Of a stretch of DNA of 64,000 nt, positions 40,015 through 49,504 are shown one piece after another; the stretch's first letter is position 1; each line of letters begins with the position of its first letter. Location: the NCBI RefSeq assembly GCF_016811105.1, contig NZ_JAFBGM010000002.1, forward strand, positions 62,001-126,000. The letters run 5' to 3'. Under the pieces are notes generated by a model. That model was given only the letters and a program-made list of their open reading frames with translations. It was not told the origin of the DNA and searched no databases. A program made the position numbers and the translations under genes. Origin of the DNA: Aurantibacter crassamenti (GTDB taxonomy: Bacteria > Bacteroidota > Bacteroidia > Flavobacteriales > Flavobacteriaceae).

Positions 40015-41511
40015 TTAGGCTTGTTGATAAGATGGAAGGTTGAAAATAAATGAACTTCCTTCTTTTGGTTTACTTAAAACTGTAATGGTGGTATCATGCA
40101 ATTCCATGATTTTCTTTACAATTGCTAGTCCCAGACCCGAACCTTGTTTTTTAGCACTTTTATCAACTTGCTTATAACGGTCGAAAATAAATGGTTGTTC
40201 ATTTACAGGAATTCCGGTACCGGTATCTGTAATGTTTATTTCAATATTCTTTCCTTCTTTTTTTAGGGATAATGTTACTTTACCCTTAGGCTCTGTATAT
40301 TTTAAAGCATTCTCAATCAGATTTTGAAGTGCACGTTCAACAAGGCTAACATCAGCAAATACCATGCAATTTTCTTTAGGATTTTCAAGCTCAAGACTAA
40401 TCTCCTTTTTCTCGGCCAGCACCTTAAATTTTGCAATTAGATCATATGAAAGTTCTGTAATTGAAAAGGGTTCTTTAACCGGTACAACCTGTTCAGCTTC
40501 AAGCTTAGAATACTCAAACAATTGATTGATCAGTTTTGAAAGTCGGTCTACGTTATCATGTGTAATTTGTAAATATTCGTCTTTTTCAGTTTCGGTGAGT
40601 GTATCCCTTTTCATTTGAAGGGTTTCGATATATCCTTTTAAAATAGCCAAAGGCGTACGTAAATCGTGCGACACATTTGCAATTAGTTCTCTACGAAGTA
40701 AATCAACCGATTGCATTTTATCCATATTGCCAACAATAGAATCTGCCATTTCATTAAATGAATTGGCAAAAATGGCGATATCAGATTTATCAGGATTTTC
40801 AATTCTAGCGTTTAAATCACCCTCTTGAAACTTACGAACGGTACTTGTAATTAACCGAAGGTTTTTCGTTAAAAACCAAATAGCCAATAAACCAATAATT
40901 GCTGTAAACAACATGGCAAGAAGGGTTGCGCCTGTACCCAGCTTCGCAAAATACTGTCCCAGTAAATTATCACTTACCTCTTGAAATTTTTTACCCGCAA
41001 GTACGATGTACATAAATCCATTTCTGCCATCAACGGAGTAGGGAGCAGCAGAAAAAATCTTCTGTTCTTTAATATCTCTAGGATCATCACCTAAAACAAA
41101 TTCATTGCCTTTTGTCGCTATAAAAGTTTTAATAGGTTCTAATGATACACTTTTAGTTGGGGCACCTGCATCATGATCCAGTACCACAGAATACAAAATT
41201 TCACCAGTTTCATTGAGCAAATACACTTCGATGCCTTGGTTAACGGCCATCATATCATGCATTAAATCACCAAACAATTCTTTATTTACACTACCATCTT
41301 CTAAAAATGGTGAATCATTCTGAAACTTCTCTGCTATTACATGATTTGCAACATCAGCATTCAAACGCTGTGTTGTTTCTTGATTATGTTTATTTGCAAA
41401 ATAGCTTGCAATAAAAATATAGGAAGCACCCATGAGTAGCACCAAAAGAATAAATGCGGCCCAAAGTTTCTTAATTAATTTGGGTGTTAAAGTTTTTTCT
41501 ACCGAGCTCAT
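40015..41511 (-). CDS. Sensor histidine kinase
   Basis: A 498-residue membrane sensor. Two transmembrane helices (about 15-35 and 195-220) flank a periplasmic sensing region of about 160 residues; then a HAMP domain (about 225-270), a HisKA helix with IANVSHDLRTPLAILKGY (phosphoryl-accepting His) and an HATPase domain with NLIENALKYT, DTGTGIP and GSGLGLAIVKKI. It overlaps the response regulator stop by 4 bases (ATGA), so it is cotranscribed downstream of it. Signal unknown. The pair is divergent from a spondin-domain lipoprotein. Confidence 0.95.
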   Translation of the reverse strand: MSSVEKTLTPKLIKKLWAAFILLVLLMGASYIFIASYFANKHNQETTQRLNADVANHVIAEKFQNDSPFLEDGSVNKELFGDLMHDMMAVNQGIEVYLLNETGEILYSVVLDHDAGAPTKSVSLEPIKTFIATKGNEFVLGDDPRDIKEQKIFSAAPYSVDGRNGFMYIVLAGKKFQEVSDNLLGQYFAKLGTGATLLAMLFTAIIGLLAIWFLTKNLRLITSTVRKFQEGDLNARIENPDKSDIAIFANSFNEMADSIVGNMDKMQSVDLLRRELIANVSHDLRTPLAILKGYIETLQMKRDTLTETEKDEYLQITHDNVDRLSKLINQLFEYSKLEAEQVVPVKEPFSITELSYDLIAKFKVLAEKKEISLELENPKENCMVFADVSLVERALQNLIENALKYTEPKGKVTLSLKKEGKNIEINITDTGTGIPVNEQPFIFDRYKQVDKSAKKQGSGLGLAIVKKIMELHDTTITVLSKPKEGSSFIFNLPSYQQA

Positions 41512-42206
41512 AAAACAATATCTTCATTAAATTTATACCCAACACCCCAAGTGGTTAAAATAAAAGTTGGGTTCGCCATATCAGACTCAATTTTAGCACG
41601 TAAACGGTTTATATGTGAATTAACGGTATGTTCATAACCTTCAAAATTATAACCCCAAATAATATTCAGTAATTCCGTACGTGTATAATTCCGACCAGGG
41701 TTCGAAGCCATCAAAACCAATAATTCAAACTCCTTAGGAGAAAGGTCGATGCGCTGCTCATTTAATAAGACCTTTCTTTTTTCAATATTAATCTTCAAAC
41801 CTTCAACTAAAATGGAAGCAGAATCTTTAATACTTGACTTTTTCACTTCCGTTCTACGCATCACCGCTTTAATTCTAGCCAAAAGCTCTCGAATACTAAA
41901 GGGTTTGGTGATATAATCATCAGCACCAATTTCTAAGCCAAGCACCCGATCTATTTCTTCAGATTTAGCCGTAAGCATAATAATAGGCGTGTTCTTACTT
42001 GCCCTAAGCCGTTTGCAAACTTCAATACCATCCATAGAAGGTAATGTTAAATCAAGAATGATAAGGTCATAGTCATTCTCTAATGCCATATTCAAACCTA
42101 GAGCACCATCTGTAGCTTTAGAAGTGGTATAGATTAAATCAGTCAAGTGAATTTCCAGAAGTTTAATGATTTCTGGATCGTCTTCTATTATAAGTATTTG
42201 CTTCAT
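41508..42206 (-). CDS. OmpR/PhoB family response regulator
   Basis: About 232 residues from the ATG at 42204-42206 (MKQILIIEDDPEIIKLL); an extension upstream to 42242 has no support. The receiver has E9-D-D acid pocket, phospho-acceptor D in LIILDLTLPSMDG, and K in TKPFS; the C-terminal winged helix carries DLSPKEFELLVLMASNPGRNYTRTELLNIIWGYNFEG and NRLRAKIE. It forms an operon with the kinase, with a 4-base overlap. Targets may include the divergent spondin-domain gene. Confidence 0.94.
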   Translation of the reverse strand: MKQILIIEDDPEIIKLLEIHLTDLIYTTSKATDGALGLNMALENDYDLIILDLTLPSMDGIEVCKRLRASKNTPIIMLTAKSEEIDRVLGLEIGADDYITKPFSIRELLARIKAVMRRTEVKKSSIKDSASILVEGLKINIEKRKVLLNEQRIDLSPKEFELLVLMASNPGRNYTRTELLNIIWGYNFEGYEHTVNSHINRLRAKIESDMANPTFILTTWGVGYKFNEDIVL

Positions 42207-42453
42207 AATTAATTGATTACGAAAGAAGTTAAAAAGTATCACATAGGTATCACAAGCATCTCATAAAAGATAAAAGGTACATTATTATAATAAAATCACA
42301 TGCTTTAGGAAGTTAAACTAGTAAAAACACCTGTTTTATAGTCGAGAAGGTCACAAAACCCTAACAAAGCTGCTACAGAAGTTTACTTTTTTGTGACTCA
42401 GACAAGTTCTTAGAGTAGTTAGTTTGTAGAAATAATCTTAAAAACAATTGAAA

Positions 42454-43905
42454 ATGAAAAACTTTAGAACATTTCGAAGCTTACTCGTGATTGCAGTAAT
42501 TGCATTACTTTATTCTTGTGATGAAGATACGCCTATTGAAACTGTCGCAGAAACGCAACAAGTTGAACCGGAAGCAAAAACAGAACCCGAATCCGTTGCT
42601 GAAGAAGAAATTGCAATGGAAACCGAAACAATGTCATTTAACATTACCATTAAAAATGTTGTTCAATATTTAAGTGCCACCGTATTTAATATGGATAATA
42701 CAGCCACCGAACCCGGTCCTGTTCCTGATGCGGGTTGTTTTTTTACTATCGATCTTAAAGCTGCAGCCCCAGGAGGCAGAGTTAGTTTTGCTACCATGTC
42801 AGCAGCATCTAATGATTGGTTTTTTGCGCCAAAAGCCGAGGGAATCGCCTTGTTTGAAAATGGTGCACCCGTAACCGGCGATGTAACAGATCAAGTCTAT
42901 TTGTGGGATGCAGGAGTAGAAAAAGAGGACCCGGCCACTTTTACCACAGCTCCGGATGGCGCTACTGCAGGTGAACCTGACCCAGATAATACGGTACGCA
43001 TTGTAACTACTGATGTAGCCAAATTTATTAGTGTATATCTTTCTTATAATGAAGAAACCATGACATTTTCATTAAAAATTGAGAATGTAAGAGGTAATAA
43101 AGTAGAAACAGATCCTATTATAATTACTCCAGGTATAGCGGTTGTGCATGCACAGGATAATGCTTTATTTGAACCGGGATTTCCTGATGCAGGTCATGGT
43201 CTAGCAGAAATTGCATTAAGAGGAAACCCAACTCATATATATGAGTGGCTAACCGCAACATGTGATTCAGGATCACCTTTACGTTTATCTTCATCATTTA
43301 CTGTATTAGCGCCAGGTATAGTTTATGCATTTAACGATGAATCAGACCCAGTATTTACACAAGGAGAACAAGCTATGGCGGGTAGTGGAATTGAAGAATC
43401 TGCAGAAGATGGTAATACAAGTGTTATGTATGATTACATTACAAATACGTTAGCGCTACCTGCAGCTCAAAGTAATGAAATGATGCCTGTAGGACCAGGC
43501 GGAAGTCTAACTTTTACATTAGAAGCGCCCGTAGGTTCTAAATTAGGTTTTAATACAATGTTTGTATTTAGTAATGACTGGTTTATGGCTACAAATAATG
43601 CAGGCTATCATTTATTTAATGGTGATGGTTCACCAAGAACTGGAACAGAAATTACACAACAGGCCTATTTGTATGATGCGGGTACCGAATATGATCAACC
43701 AGTAGGTTTAGGTATGGATCAAGCACCTTTTCAAGCAGGACCTAATACCGGAGCGGCAGATGATAACAATAGCATTAGAAGAGTAATGGAAATTGATGAT
43801 GTACAATTCGGAAAAGGTAGTATTCAATCTTATGAAGGCGTTGTAGGTCATCCAGATTTAAGAGGCGGTTACAACATAGTAGCGATTAGTATTGAAGTAA
43901 ATTAA
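42454..43905 (+). CDS. Lipoprotein with two spondin_N domains
   Basis: About 483 residues from the ATG at 42454 (MKNFRTFRSLLV); the codon two before it is TTG. The signal ends in a lipobox ending YSC, so the mature protein is lipid-anchored, followed by a Glu/Thr-rich linker. Two spondin_N repeats follow (about 55-250 and 255-480): the first has NITIKNVVQYLSATVFNMDNT, SNDWFFAP, VTDQVYLWDAGVEKED; the second repeats SNDWFMAT, TQQAYLYDAGTEYDQP. The duplicated W-D-A-G / Y-D-A-G motif is clear. Such proteins likely bind surfaces or ligands in the envelope. Divergent from the two-component system. Confidence 0.88.
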   Translation: MKNFRTFRSLLVIAVIALLYSCDEDTPIETVAETQQVEPEAKTEPESVAEEEIAMETETMSFNITIKNVVQYLSATVFNMDNTATEPGPVPDAGCFFTIDLKAAAPGGRVSFATMSAASNDWFFAPKAEGIALFENGAPVTGDVTDQVYLWDAGVEKEDPATFTTAPDGATAGEPDPDNTVRIVTTDVAKFISVYLSYNEETMTFSLKIENVRGNKVETDPIIITPGIAVVHAQDNALFEPGFPDAGHGLAEIALRGNPTHIYEWLTATCDSGSPLRLSSSFTVLAPGIVYAFNDESDPVFTQGEQAMAGSGIEESAEDGNTSVMYDYITNTLALPAAQSNEMMPVGPGGSLTFTLEAPVGSKLGFNTMFVFSNDWFMATNNAGYHLFNGDGSPRTGTEITQQAYLYDAGTEYDQPVGLGMDQAPFQAGPNTGAADDNNSIRRVMEIDDVQFGKGSIQSYEGVVGHPDLRGGYNIVAISIEVN

Positions 43906-43931
43906 TTGAAACATAATTATACTGAACAAAT

Positions 43932-43957
43932 AAGGCCTTGCATGTAGCAAGGCCTTA
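43932..43957. terminator. Terminator after the spondin-domain gene
   Basis: Arms AAGGCCTTGC / GCAAGGCCTT with a 5-base loop, then TATTTATTTT on the plus strand. It lies between convergent genes and may serve both. Confidence 0.85.
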
Positions 43958-43988
43958 TTTATTTTACTAAGAATAGTATTGTTTTTTA

Positions 43989-44468
43989 TTATTCCCAAGA
44001 ATCAATGTGATTCATATCATCAAACTCGTAGGCACCAACCTTATCTTTTCGATATTTAAAAGCAAGCAATGTTAATCCTATTAAGATGATATACAATGTC
44101 AATATTAATAAGCCAACCGGAATAAAGGTTCCTGGTATAACGTGGTTTTCATATTGTCCGTAACTAAATAGTATAGCCAGAGTATCAAAAAATTTGAACA
44201 CATACACCACACAAATAGCGTATAATGCATATTCTAAATTTCGCATTTTGGGATCTGCAATTTCCTCCTCTTTAATTTTAAACCACAATACATATAGAAA
44301 TCCAAAATGAACTAAAGTTAAAGCTGGAAAAATATAGTTGTCAAACTTGAAGAAGTAAAACTGATTGGTGTACAATCCATAAAAATTGAAAACAATTAAT
44401 AATGCCAAGACTGCCAAGGTCATTTTTAATATCCGCTTCCAAGGAAATATACGTAAAATTGAATTCAT
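43989..44468 (-). CDS. Integral membrane protein, unknown
   Basis: A 159-residue protein with four hydrophobic helices (about 13-30, 42-60, 80-100, 115-140) and a basic C-terminal tail ending HIDSWE. No motif recognised; location is the cytoplasmic membrane. It is separated by 168 bases from another small membrane protein on the same strand, so they may not be cotranscribed. Confidence 0.65.
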   Translation of the reverse strand: MNSILRIFPWKRILKMTLAVLALLIVFNFYGLYTNQFYFFKFDNYIFPALTLVHFGFLYVLWFKIKEEEIADPKMRNLEYALYAICVVYVFKFFDTLAILFSYGQYENHVIPGTFIPVGLLILTLYIILIGLTLLAFKYRKDKVGAYEFDDMNHIDSWE

Positions 44469-44635
44469 AGTAATTAAGTTAAGAGGCTTGGGGAACCCTA
44501 TTGTTCAATTTAGAAAACGTGTCCATATTTCGTTTATTTTATTTTTTCGACAAAGCGCATAAATGTAAGATTTCATACTAAAGTAGTACTATTTATCGTC
44601 TGAAGCCTATTAAATAATTAAGTGAAAATTGAAAT

Positions 44636-45076
44636 TTATGTCAACCAATTTTTTGAGTGCGCCAATTTAGCGAATATTACCAATGCTACCGCAAATATTA
44701 AGATAACAATAGGTAACCATAATGCTTCAGACCCATAAATTTCAAAGGTATTACTAAGAAAAGCGATATATACCTGTTGCGCAATTACACCCAATAGCGA
44801 AATCAATATAATAGGTCTAGCAATTTTTTTTCGCAACAATAATAAAATACAACCAAGAACACCACCCCATACAGCAATTGCGTAAGCCGCTGTAACCCAT
44901 GCTGGTCTTGATTCATGAAGTTCACGTTGTGCTTGTGTCATGGCTGTGAGGTCTTCAACTGATATATAGGCATCTGCTAAATAAGCAAAAACACCCATTA
45001 AATTCCATAAAAGCGCTATTACACTGATTACCCAAAACCAAACTGGTGGTCTTATTCGTGAAGTATTTTCCATCAT
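44636..45076 (-). CDS. Small membrane protein, flavobacterial type
   Basis: A 146-residue protein with four hydrophobic helices. The opening PPVWFWVISVIALLWNLMGVFAYLADAYIS, the polar stretch AQRELHESRPAWVTAAYAIAVWGGVLGCILLLLRKK and the C-terminal helix are typical of a family widespread in Bacteroidota that is sometimes labelled sugar transporter without evidence. Function unknown. It is divergent from truA. Confidence 0.7.
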   Translation of the reverse strand: MMENTSRIRPPVWFWVISVIALLWNLMGVFAYLADAYISVEDLTAMTQAQRELHESRPAWVTAAYAIAVWGGVLGCILLLLRKKIARPIILISLLGVIAQQVYIAFLSNTFEIYGSEALWLPIVILIFAVALVIFAKLAHSKNWLT

Positions 45077-45152
45077 TTGGTCTTTAATTTATAATTCTTC
45101 CTACAAAATACAAAAAAAGAATTAGTTTCGATTTTACCCAAATTCAGTTTTT

Positions 45153-45950
45153 ATGAATAAGAAGTACAGTTATTATTTAATTCGAATACAGTTTCTTGGT
45201 TTTCGCTATAGCGGATGGCAAAAGCAGCCAAATCAAAAAACAGTTGAGAGTATGCTTTTAAAAACCTTAAAATTTATCTTACCTGAACGAAAGCTTAAAA
45301 TACTAGGTGCTGGTAGAACAGATGCAAAAGTTTCAGCATTGAATGCTGCTTTTGAACTTTTTTTAGAAGGAGAGCCCCTAACCGATATAGACGCCTTTAA
45401 AACTCTATTCAATTTAAACTTACCATCTGATATAAAGATAATTAGCATAACAGATCGAATTAAAGACTTTAATATTATAAAGGATGTAAAATCAAAAGAA
45501 TATGTATACTTATTTTCTTTTGGAGACAAGAATCATCCTTTTGCAGCACCATTTATTACAAACGTTCAAGAACAGTTAAATCTTGAATTAATGCAGCAAG
45601 CTGCAAAACTCTTTGAAGGTCTAAATGATTTCTCGGCATTCACCGTAAAACAAGGAAAAGAAAAGGATAATATTAGGAAAGTCACTTCTTGCTATATTAT
45701 TGAGAATAATTTATTGAAAGCTAATTTTTTCCCAGATACAAGTTTTGCATTACACATTGAGGCAGAAGGTTTTGTTCGCTATCAAGTACGAATGATTATG
45801 GGCGCATTAATTCAATTGGGAAAAGGTGAAATTGACTTTGCCACAATAGAAGAATCATTATCACAACCAAGCAATGTTCAGTTCACCTATGTTGCACCTG
45901 GATCAGGTCTACTTTTAAATCAATTAGACTTTAAAGACGAGAAAAATTAA
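45153..45950 (+). CDS. truA: tRNA pseudouridine(38-40) synthase TruA-like
   Basis: A 265-residue pseudouridine synthase. The catalytic aspartate lies in the GAGRTDAKVSA motif (about residues 51-61), and RIQFLGFRYSGWQKQPNQKTVE at the N-terminus and GFVRYQVRMIMGALIQLGKG in the second half are the conserved TruA elements. It modifies the anticodon arm of tRNAs in the cytosol. The length is close to the usual. It overlaps the convergent cysM stop by 4 bases (45947-45950). Bacteroidota often have two TruA-like proteins; this may be the divergent second one. Confidence 0.88.
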   Translation: MNKKYSYYLIRIQFLGFRYSGWQKQPNQKTVESMLLKTLKFILPERKLKILGAGRTDAKVSALNAAFELFLEGEPLTDIDAFKTLFNLNLPSDIKIISITDRIKDFNIIKDVKSKEYVYLFSFGDKNHPFAAPFITNVQEQLNLELMQQAAKLFEGLNDFSAFTVKQGKEKDNIRKVTSCYIIENNLLKANFFPDTSFALHIEAEGFVRYQVRMIMGALIQLGKGEIDFATIEESLSQPSNVQFTYVAPGSGLLLNQLDFKDEKN

Positions 45951-46831
45951 TCGAATAGGTTAGAGGAGAGGTAACGATCACCACGGTCGCATACAATAGA
46001 CACAATTGTACCTTCAGTTAATGTTTCTGCCAACCGCAAAGCTGCAGTTGCCGCGCCGCCACTACTCATTCCTGAGAAAATACCTTCTTCAATAGCTAAT
46101 CTTTTCGACATAGCAATTGATTCATCTCTACTAACTTCTAAAACTTGATCTACTTTACTTTTATCAAATATTTTTGGCAAATATTCTTCTGGCCATTTTC
46201 TGATTCCGGGTATGCTACTACCATCTGTAGGTTGTACGCCAACAATTTGCACATTACTATTTTGCTCCTTTAAATAAGTAGAAGTACCCATAATAGTACC
46301 TGTGGTGCCCATTGCTGAAACAAAATGAGTGATTTCACCTTTGGTATCATTCCAAATTTCAGGCCCTGTAGTTTTATAGTGTGCTTTCCAGTTATTATCA
46401 TTCGAAAACTGGTTAATCATATACATACCTTCTTTAGCTACTTTATCCTCTGCATAATCGCGTGCACCCTCAATACCAGCATCTGCTGATGTTAAGGTAA
46501 CTTTTGCACCATATGCTCGCATGGTTTGCACCCGTTCTTTGGTTGCGTTTTCAGGCATTACCAGTTCAATATCTAGTCCGTAAATACCCGCAATCATTGC
46601 TAAAGCAATTCCGGTATTGCCGCTAGTCGCCTCAATCAACTTTGAATTTTTGTCAATTGAACCATCATCGAGTCCGCTTTTAATCATATTAAATGCAGCA
46701 CGATCTTTAACACTACCACCAGGGTTATGTCCTTCTAATTTGAAAAACAATCGAACATTGGGGTTTTTATTCAACACTTTTGATTCAACCAAAGGTGTGT
46801 TTCCTATTAAATCTAATATAGAATTAGGCAT
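45947..46831 (-). CDS. cysM: Cysteine synthase, CysM type
   Basis: A 294-residue PLP enzyme that makes cysteine from O-acetylserine and sulfide or thiosulfate. The PLP lysine is in LEGHNPGGSVKDRAA, the substrate loop in ATSGNTGIALAM, and the cofactor phosphate loop region in VSAMGTTGTIMGTS; the C-terminal GMSSGGAATAALRLA is also conserved. The R-K-W-P-E-E-Y segment and length fit CysM better than CysK. Its start overlaps the serine acetyltransferase stop by 8 bases, so the two final steps of cysteine synthesis are translationally coupled. Confidence 0.93.
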   Translation of the reverse strand: MPNSILDLIGNTPLVESKVLNKNPNVRLFFKLEGHNPGGSVKDRAAFNMIKSGLDDGSIDKNSKLIEATSGNTGIALAMIAGIYGLDIELVMPENATKERVQTMRAYGAKVTLTSADAGIEGARDYAEDKVAKEGMYMINQFSNDNNWKAHYKTTGPEIWNDTKGEITHFVSAMGTTGTIMGTSTYLKEQNSNVQIVGVQPTDGSSIPGIRKWPEEYLPKIFDKSKVDQVLEVSRDESIAMSKRLAIEEGIFSGMSSGGAATAALRLAETLTEGTIVSIVCDRGDRYLSSNLFD

Positions 46832-47615
46832 GCGGCATTGTTTTAATTTTTATTTCTGGCGTATGAAAAACGGTGGAATTAGCTGGTACTGAAGCCGTAA
46901 TCCATGCATTTCCTCCTATAATACTATTTTCACCAATTACAGTTTCACCACCTAAAATAGTAGCATTTGCGTAAATAGTAACGTTATTTTCAATAGTTGG
47001 ATGCCTTTTCGTTTTCTGTAAATGTTTAGCGACATAAAGTCCACCTAAAGTTACACCTTGATAGATTTTTACATTATTCTTGATAATTGCAGTTTCTCCA
47101 ATAACCACACCTGTACCATGGTCAACATGAAATGAACTACCAATTTGAGCACCAGGGTTTATATCAACACCAGTTTGTCTGTGTGCATATTCCGTCATTA
47201 ACCTAGGTACTAATGGAAAACCTGCTAAATATAATTCATGAGCCAATCTATAAATTGCTATTGCGTAAAAGCCAGGATAGGCCATATATACTTCTTCTAT
47301 AGACAAAGAGGCTGGATCACAATTAACCGTGGCTTCTGCATCAAGATTGAGACTTTCAAGTACTTCAGGTAATTTAACAACATAATTCTCCCACAGCTTT
47401 ATACAAGGTTTATCAACCTCCCAGCATGCTAATTGTACAAGAGCATCAAATTCTTCAGCTAACTTATCTAGATTTTCATCAACGGGAGTGTCAATATCAA
47501 AAAGCGTGTAAAAAAGGAGATTCGTAAAAGATTCAACCTTTTCTTTTAGGGCGAAACGCAAATTAGGTTGCTTCTTGTGTTTGTTAATACTATCAATAAC
47601 TGACTGCCGATCCAT
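46824..47615 (-). CDS. cysE: Serine O-acetyltransferase
   Basis: About 263 residues from the ATG at 47613-47615 (MDRQSVIDSINKHKK); a TTG seven codons earlier coincides with the promoter box and is not used. It acetylates serine to O-acetylserine. The left-handed beta-helix hexapeptide repeats are visible at 170-255 (DINPGAQIGSSFHVDHGTGVVIGETAIIKNNVKIYQGVTLGG), with the catalytic H-D-H and R-H-P-T-I segments typical of the family. Its C-terminus ends in an I-K-x-M-P-H-A tail; CysK-binding tails usually end in Ile, so classic complex formation is uncertain. Confidence 0.92.
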   Translation of the reverse strand: MDRQSVIDSINKHKKQPNLRFALKEKVESFTNLLFYTLFDIDTPVDENLDKLAEEFDALVQLACWEVDKPCIKLWENYVVKLPEVLESLNLDAEATVNCDPASLSIEEVYMAYPGFYAIAIYRLAHELYLAGFPLVPRLMTEYAHRQTGVDINPGAQIGSSFHVDHGTGVVIGETAIIKNNVKIYQGVTLGGLYVAKHLQKTKRHPTIENNVTIYANATILGGETVIGENSIIGGNAWITASVPANSTVFHTPEIKIKTMPHA

Positions 47616-47633
47616 AAAATTTATATTGTATTT

Positions 47634-47641
47634 CAAAATTA
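47634..47641 (-). promoter_or_regulatory. -7 promoter box for the cysteine operon
   Basis: The minus strand reads TAATTTTG (TAnnTTTG), 19 bases upstream of the ATG. This decides the start of the serine acetyltransferase at 47615. Confidence 0.6.
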
Positions 47642-47746
47642 ACTATAAATTCAAAACATATCTCTTGAAAAGGTTAACTTTAGCTAAAGAATGCTTTATA
47701 ACAACAAAAAAGCACTAATATCTTATTATAAAATCAGTTTAGACGC

Positions 47747-48427
47747 ATGAATAATACAAGCCTTACGAGTGAAACCTTTAGCTTTTTAAAACAACTTGAA
47801 AAGAACAATAATCGAGATTGGTTTGCTGAGCACAAAGCCGAATTTAAAAGGCATGAAGCAGGTTTTAAAGATTTTATGTCGGGCTTGAATAACAAAATAA
47901 CAGTTCATGATGAAATTGAAAAATTAAAGGTTTTTAGAATTTATAGAGATGTTCGATTTTCTAAAAATAAAGCACCCTACAAAACAAACTTAGCAGGTTC
48001 ATTTACACGAAGCGGAGCCAAGTTAAGAGGCGGGTATTATGTGCATATAGAACCAGGGAAAAGTTTTATTGCAACTGGGTTTTGGCAACCCAATAAGGAA
48101 GATTTATTGCGGATTAGAAAAGAGTTTGAAACCGATGCAGATGAATTTAGAGCCATATTGGCTAACAAAACCTTACAAACACAATGGGGTGACTTAGTTG
48201 GTGATGAAGTAAAAACTGCACCAAAAGGTTTTAATAAAGAACATATAGCAATAGACTTAATTAAAAAGAAACAATACATCTTCACTAAATATTTTAGCGA
48301 TGACGAAGTATTATCAGAACATTTTTTAGAAGATATTAATAGTGCATTTATTGCCATCAGGCCCTTTTTCGACTTAATGAGCAACATTTTAACCACAAAT
48401 TTAAACGGCGAATCTTTACTACGGTAA
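47747..48427 (+). CDS. DUF2461 family protein
   Basis: A 226-residue protein. FLKQLEKNNNRDWFAEHKAEFKRHEAGFKDFM, RIYRDVRFSKNKAPYKTNLAGSF, GGYYVHIEPGKSFIATGFWQP and FTKYFSDDEVLSEHFLEDI are the conserved landmarks of DUF2461 (TIGR02453). Predicted cytosolic; function unknown. Its last 9 bases overlap the convergent gene at 48419-48829. Confidence 0.93.
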   Translation: MNNTSLTSETFSFLKQLEKNNNRDWFAEHKAEFKRHEAGFKDFMSGLNNKITVHDEIEKLKVFRIYRDVRFSKNKAPYKTNLAGSFTRSGAKLRGGYYVHIEPGKSFIATGFWQPNKEDLLRIRKEFETDADEFRAILANKTLQTQWGDLVGDEVKTAPKGFNKEHIAIDLIKKKQYIFTKYFSDDEVLSEHFLEDINSAFIAIRPFFDLMSNILTTNLNGESLLR

Positions 48428-48829
48428 TACTTCTTGAACTTCAAGCAATTGCACTTGATCTTTTAACCGTTCAATGACCATTTGCATCATACGCTTATTT
48501 AATGCTGATGAATTTTGAATGTATATGCTATATTCTTCAACAGTGAATTGACCAATAATCATTCCTTTAATGGCGTTTCTAAATTTGATGTCTTTTTGAA
48601 TAGCATTTTCAATAAATAACAATCGTTTTTCAATTGCTAGTTGGTGAAACGAATTCTTATGCTTTAGTATATAATTTCTAAAAACCGCTACCAATAGCAT
48701 GTTCTGCAATTTAATAACTGGTCTTAAAGTGGAATTCTGAAAATTTTCATCAAATGTCATGGATTCAAATATTTTGACATTTGTAATTTCAGGACGAATA
48801 TTCAGTAAACTTTCGGTTCGATTATTCAT
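48419..48829 (-). CDS. Conserved hypothetical protein (flavobacterial)
   Basis: A 136-residue, mostly helical protein without a signal. NVKIFESMTFDENFQNSTLRPVIKLQNMLLVAVFRNYILKHK then MIIGQFTVEEYSIYIQNSSALNKRMMQMVIERLKDQVQLL are stretches found in related Bacteroidota proteins, sometimes labelled glyoxalase without basis. No active-site pattern is visible. It is convergent with the DUF2461 gene and overlaps it by 9 bases, so no terminator separates them. Confidence 0.75.
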   Translation of the reverse strand: MNNRTESLLNIRPEITNVKIFESMTFDENFQNSTLRPVIKLQNMLLVAVFRNYILKHKNSFHQLAIEKRLLFIENAIQKDIKFRNAIKGMIIGQFTVEEYSIYIQNSSALNKRMMQMVIERLKDQVQLLEVQEVLP

Positions 48830-49116
48830 TTTTGCTGCAGTTTGTTAAAGATACCTAATTCGCTATTTATTTTTAACATCATACCTTTTTGAATTTTAAC
48901 CGAGTTATAAACAATTGGTGCAACTATATGATTTTATGTAGTTTAATAGATTAATTTAAACTATTGATTTAAATATTTATAAGTCAACTAGCCAATATCC
49001 AAAATCTTTAAAAGCGACAATAATTGCATGTTTTGTTTTTAAAAGAATAAGTTACCCACCAATTACACTAAATTTACAAACTCAAATAACAAGTATAATT
49101 TTATAAAGAATACTGC

Positions 49117-49503
49117 ATGAGATTTCACACAAGAAAATGGGTTAAGCCAGAAGATTTAAATGCCAACGGCACTTTATTTGGTGGTAAATTATTAGCATGG
49201 ATAGACGAAGAAGCAGCTCTTTACTGCATTGTTCAGCTTGAAAACAAAAAAATAGTTACCAAATACATGTCAGAAATAAACTTTGTTAGCGCTCCTGTTC
49301 AAGGAGATGTTGTAGAAATAGGCATAGAAATTGTAAAATTTGGCAAAACATCATTGACTTTGAAGTCTGAAGTACGTAACATGATGACCAGAGATACTAT
49401 TCTAATGGTAGATAATATAATTATGGTCAATCTAGACGCTAGTGGAAAACCTGTGCCACACGGCAAAACTAAGGTGGAATTTGTTAAAGACCGTTTAGCT
49501 TAA
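49117..49503 (+). CDS. Acyl-CoA thioesterase, hotdog fold
   Basis: A 128-residue single-hotdog protein. The family motif N-A-N-G-T-L-F-G-G-K-L-L-A-W-I-D-E is present, with the catalytic aspartate in WIDEEAA (about residue 31), then MSEINFVSAPVQGDVVEI and TLKSEVRN. It resembles cytosolic YciA-type thioesterases that hydrolyse a range of acyl-CoAs. Monocistronic in context: 287 bases without a gene upstream and a convergent peptidase gene downstream, 1 base away. Confidence 0.9.
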   Translation: MRFHTRKWVKPEDLNANGTLFGGKLLAWIDEEAALYCIVQLENKKIVTKYMSEINFVSAPVQGDVVEIGIEIVKFGKTSLTLKSEVRNMMTRDTILMVDNIIMVNLDASGKPVPHGKTKVEFVKDRLA

Positions 49504-49504
49504 A

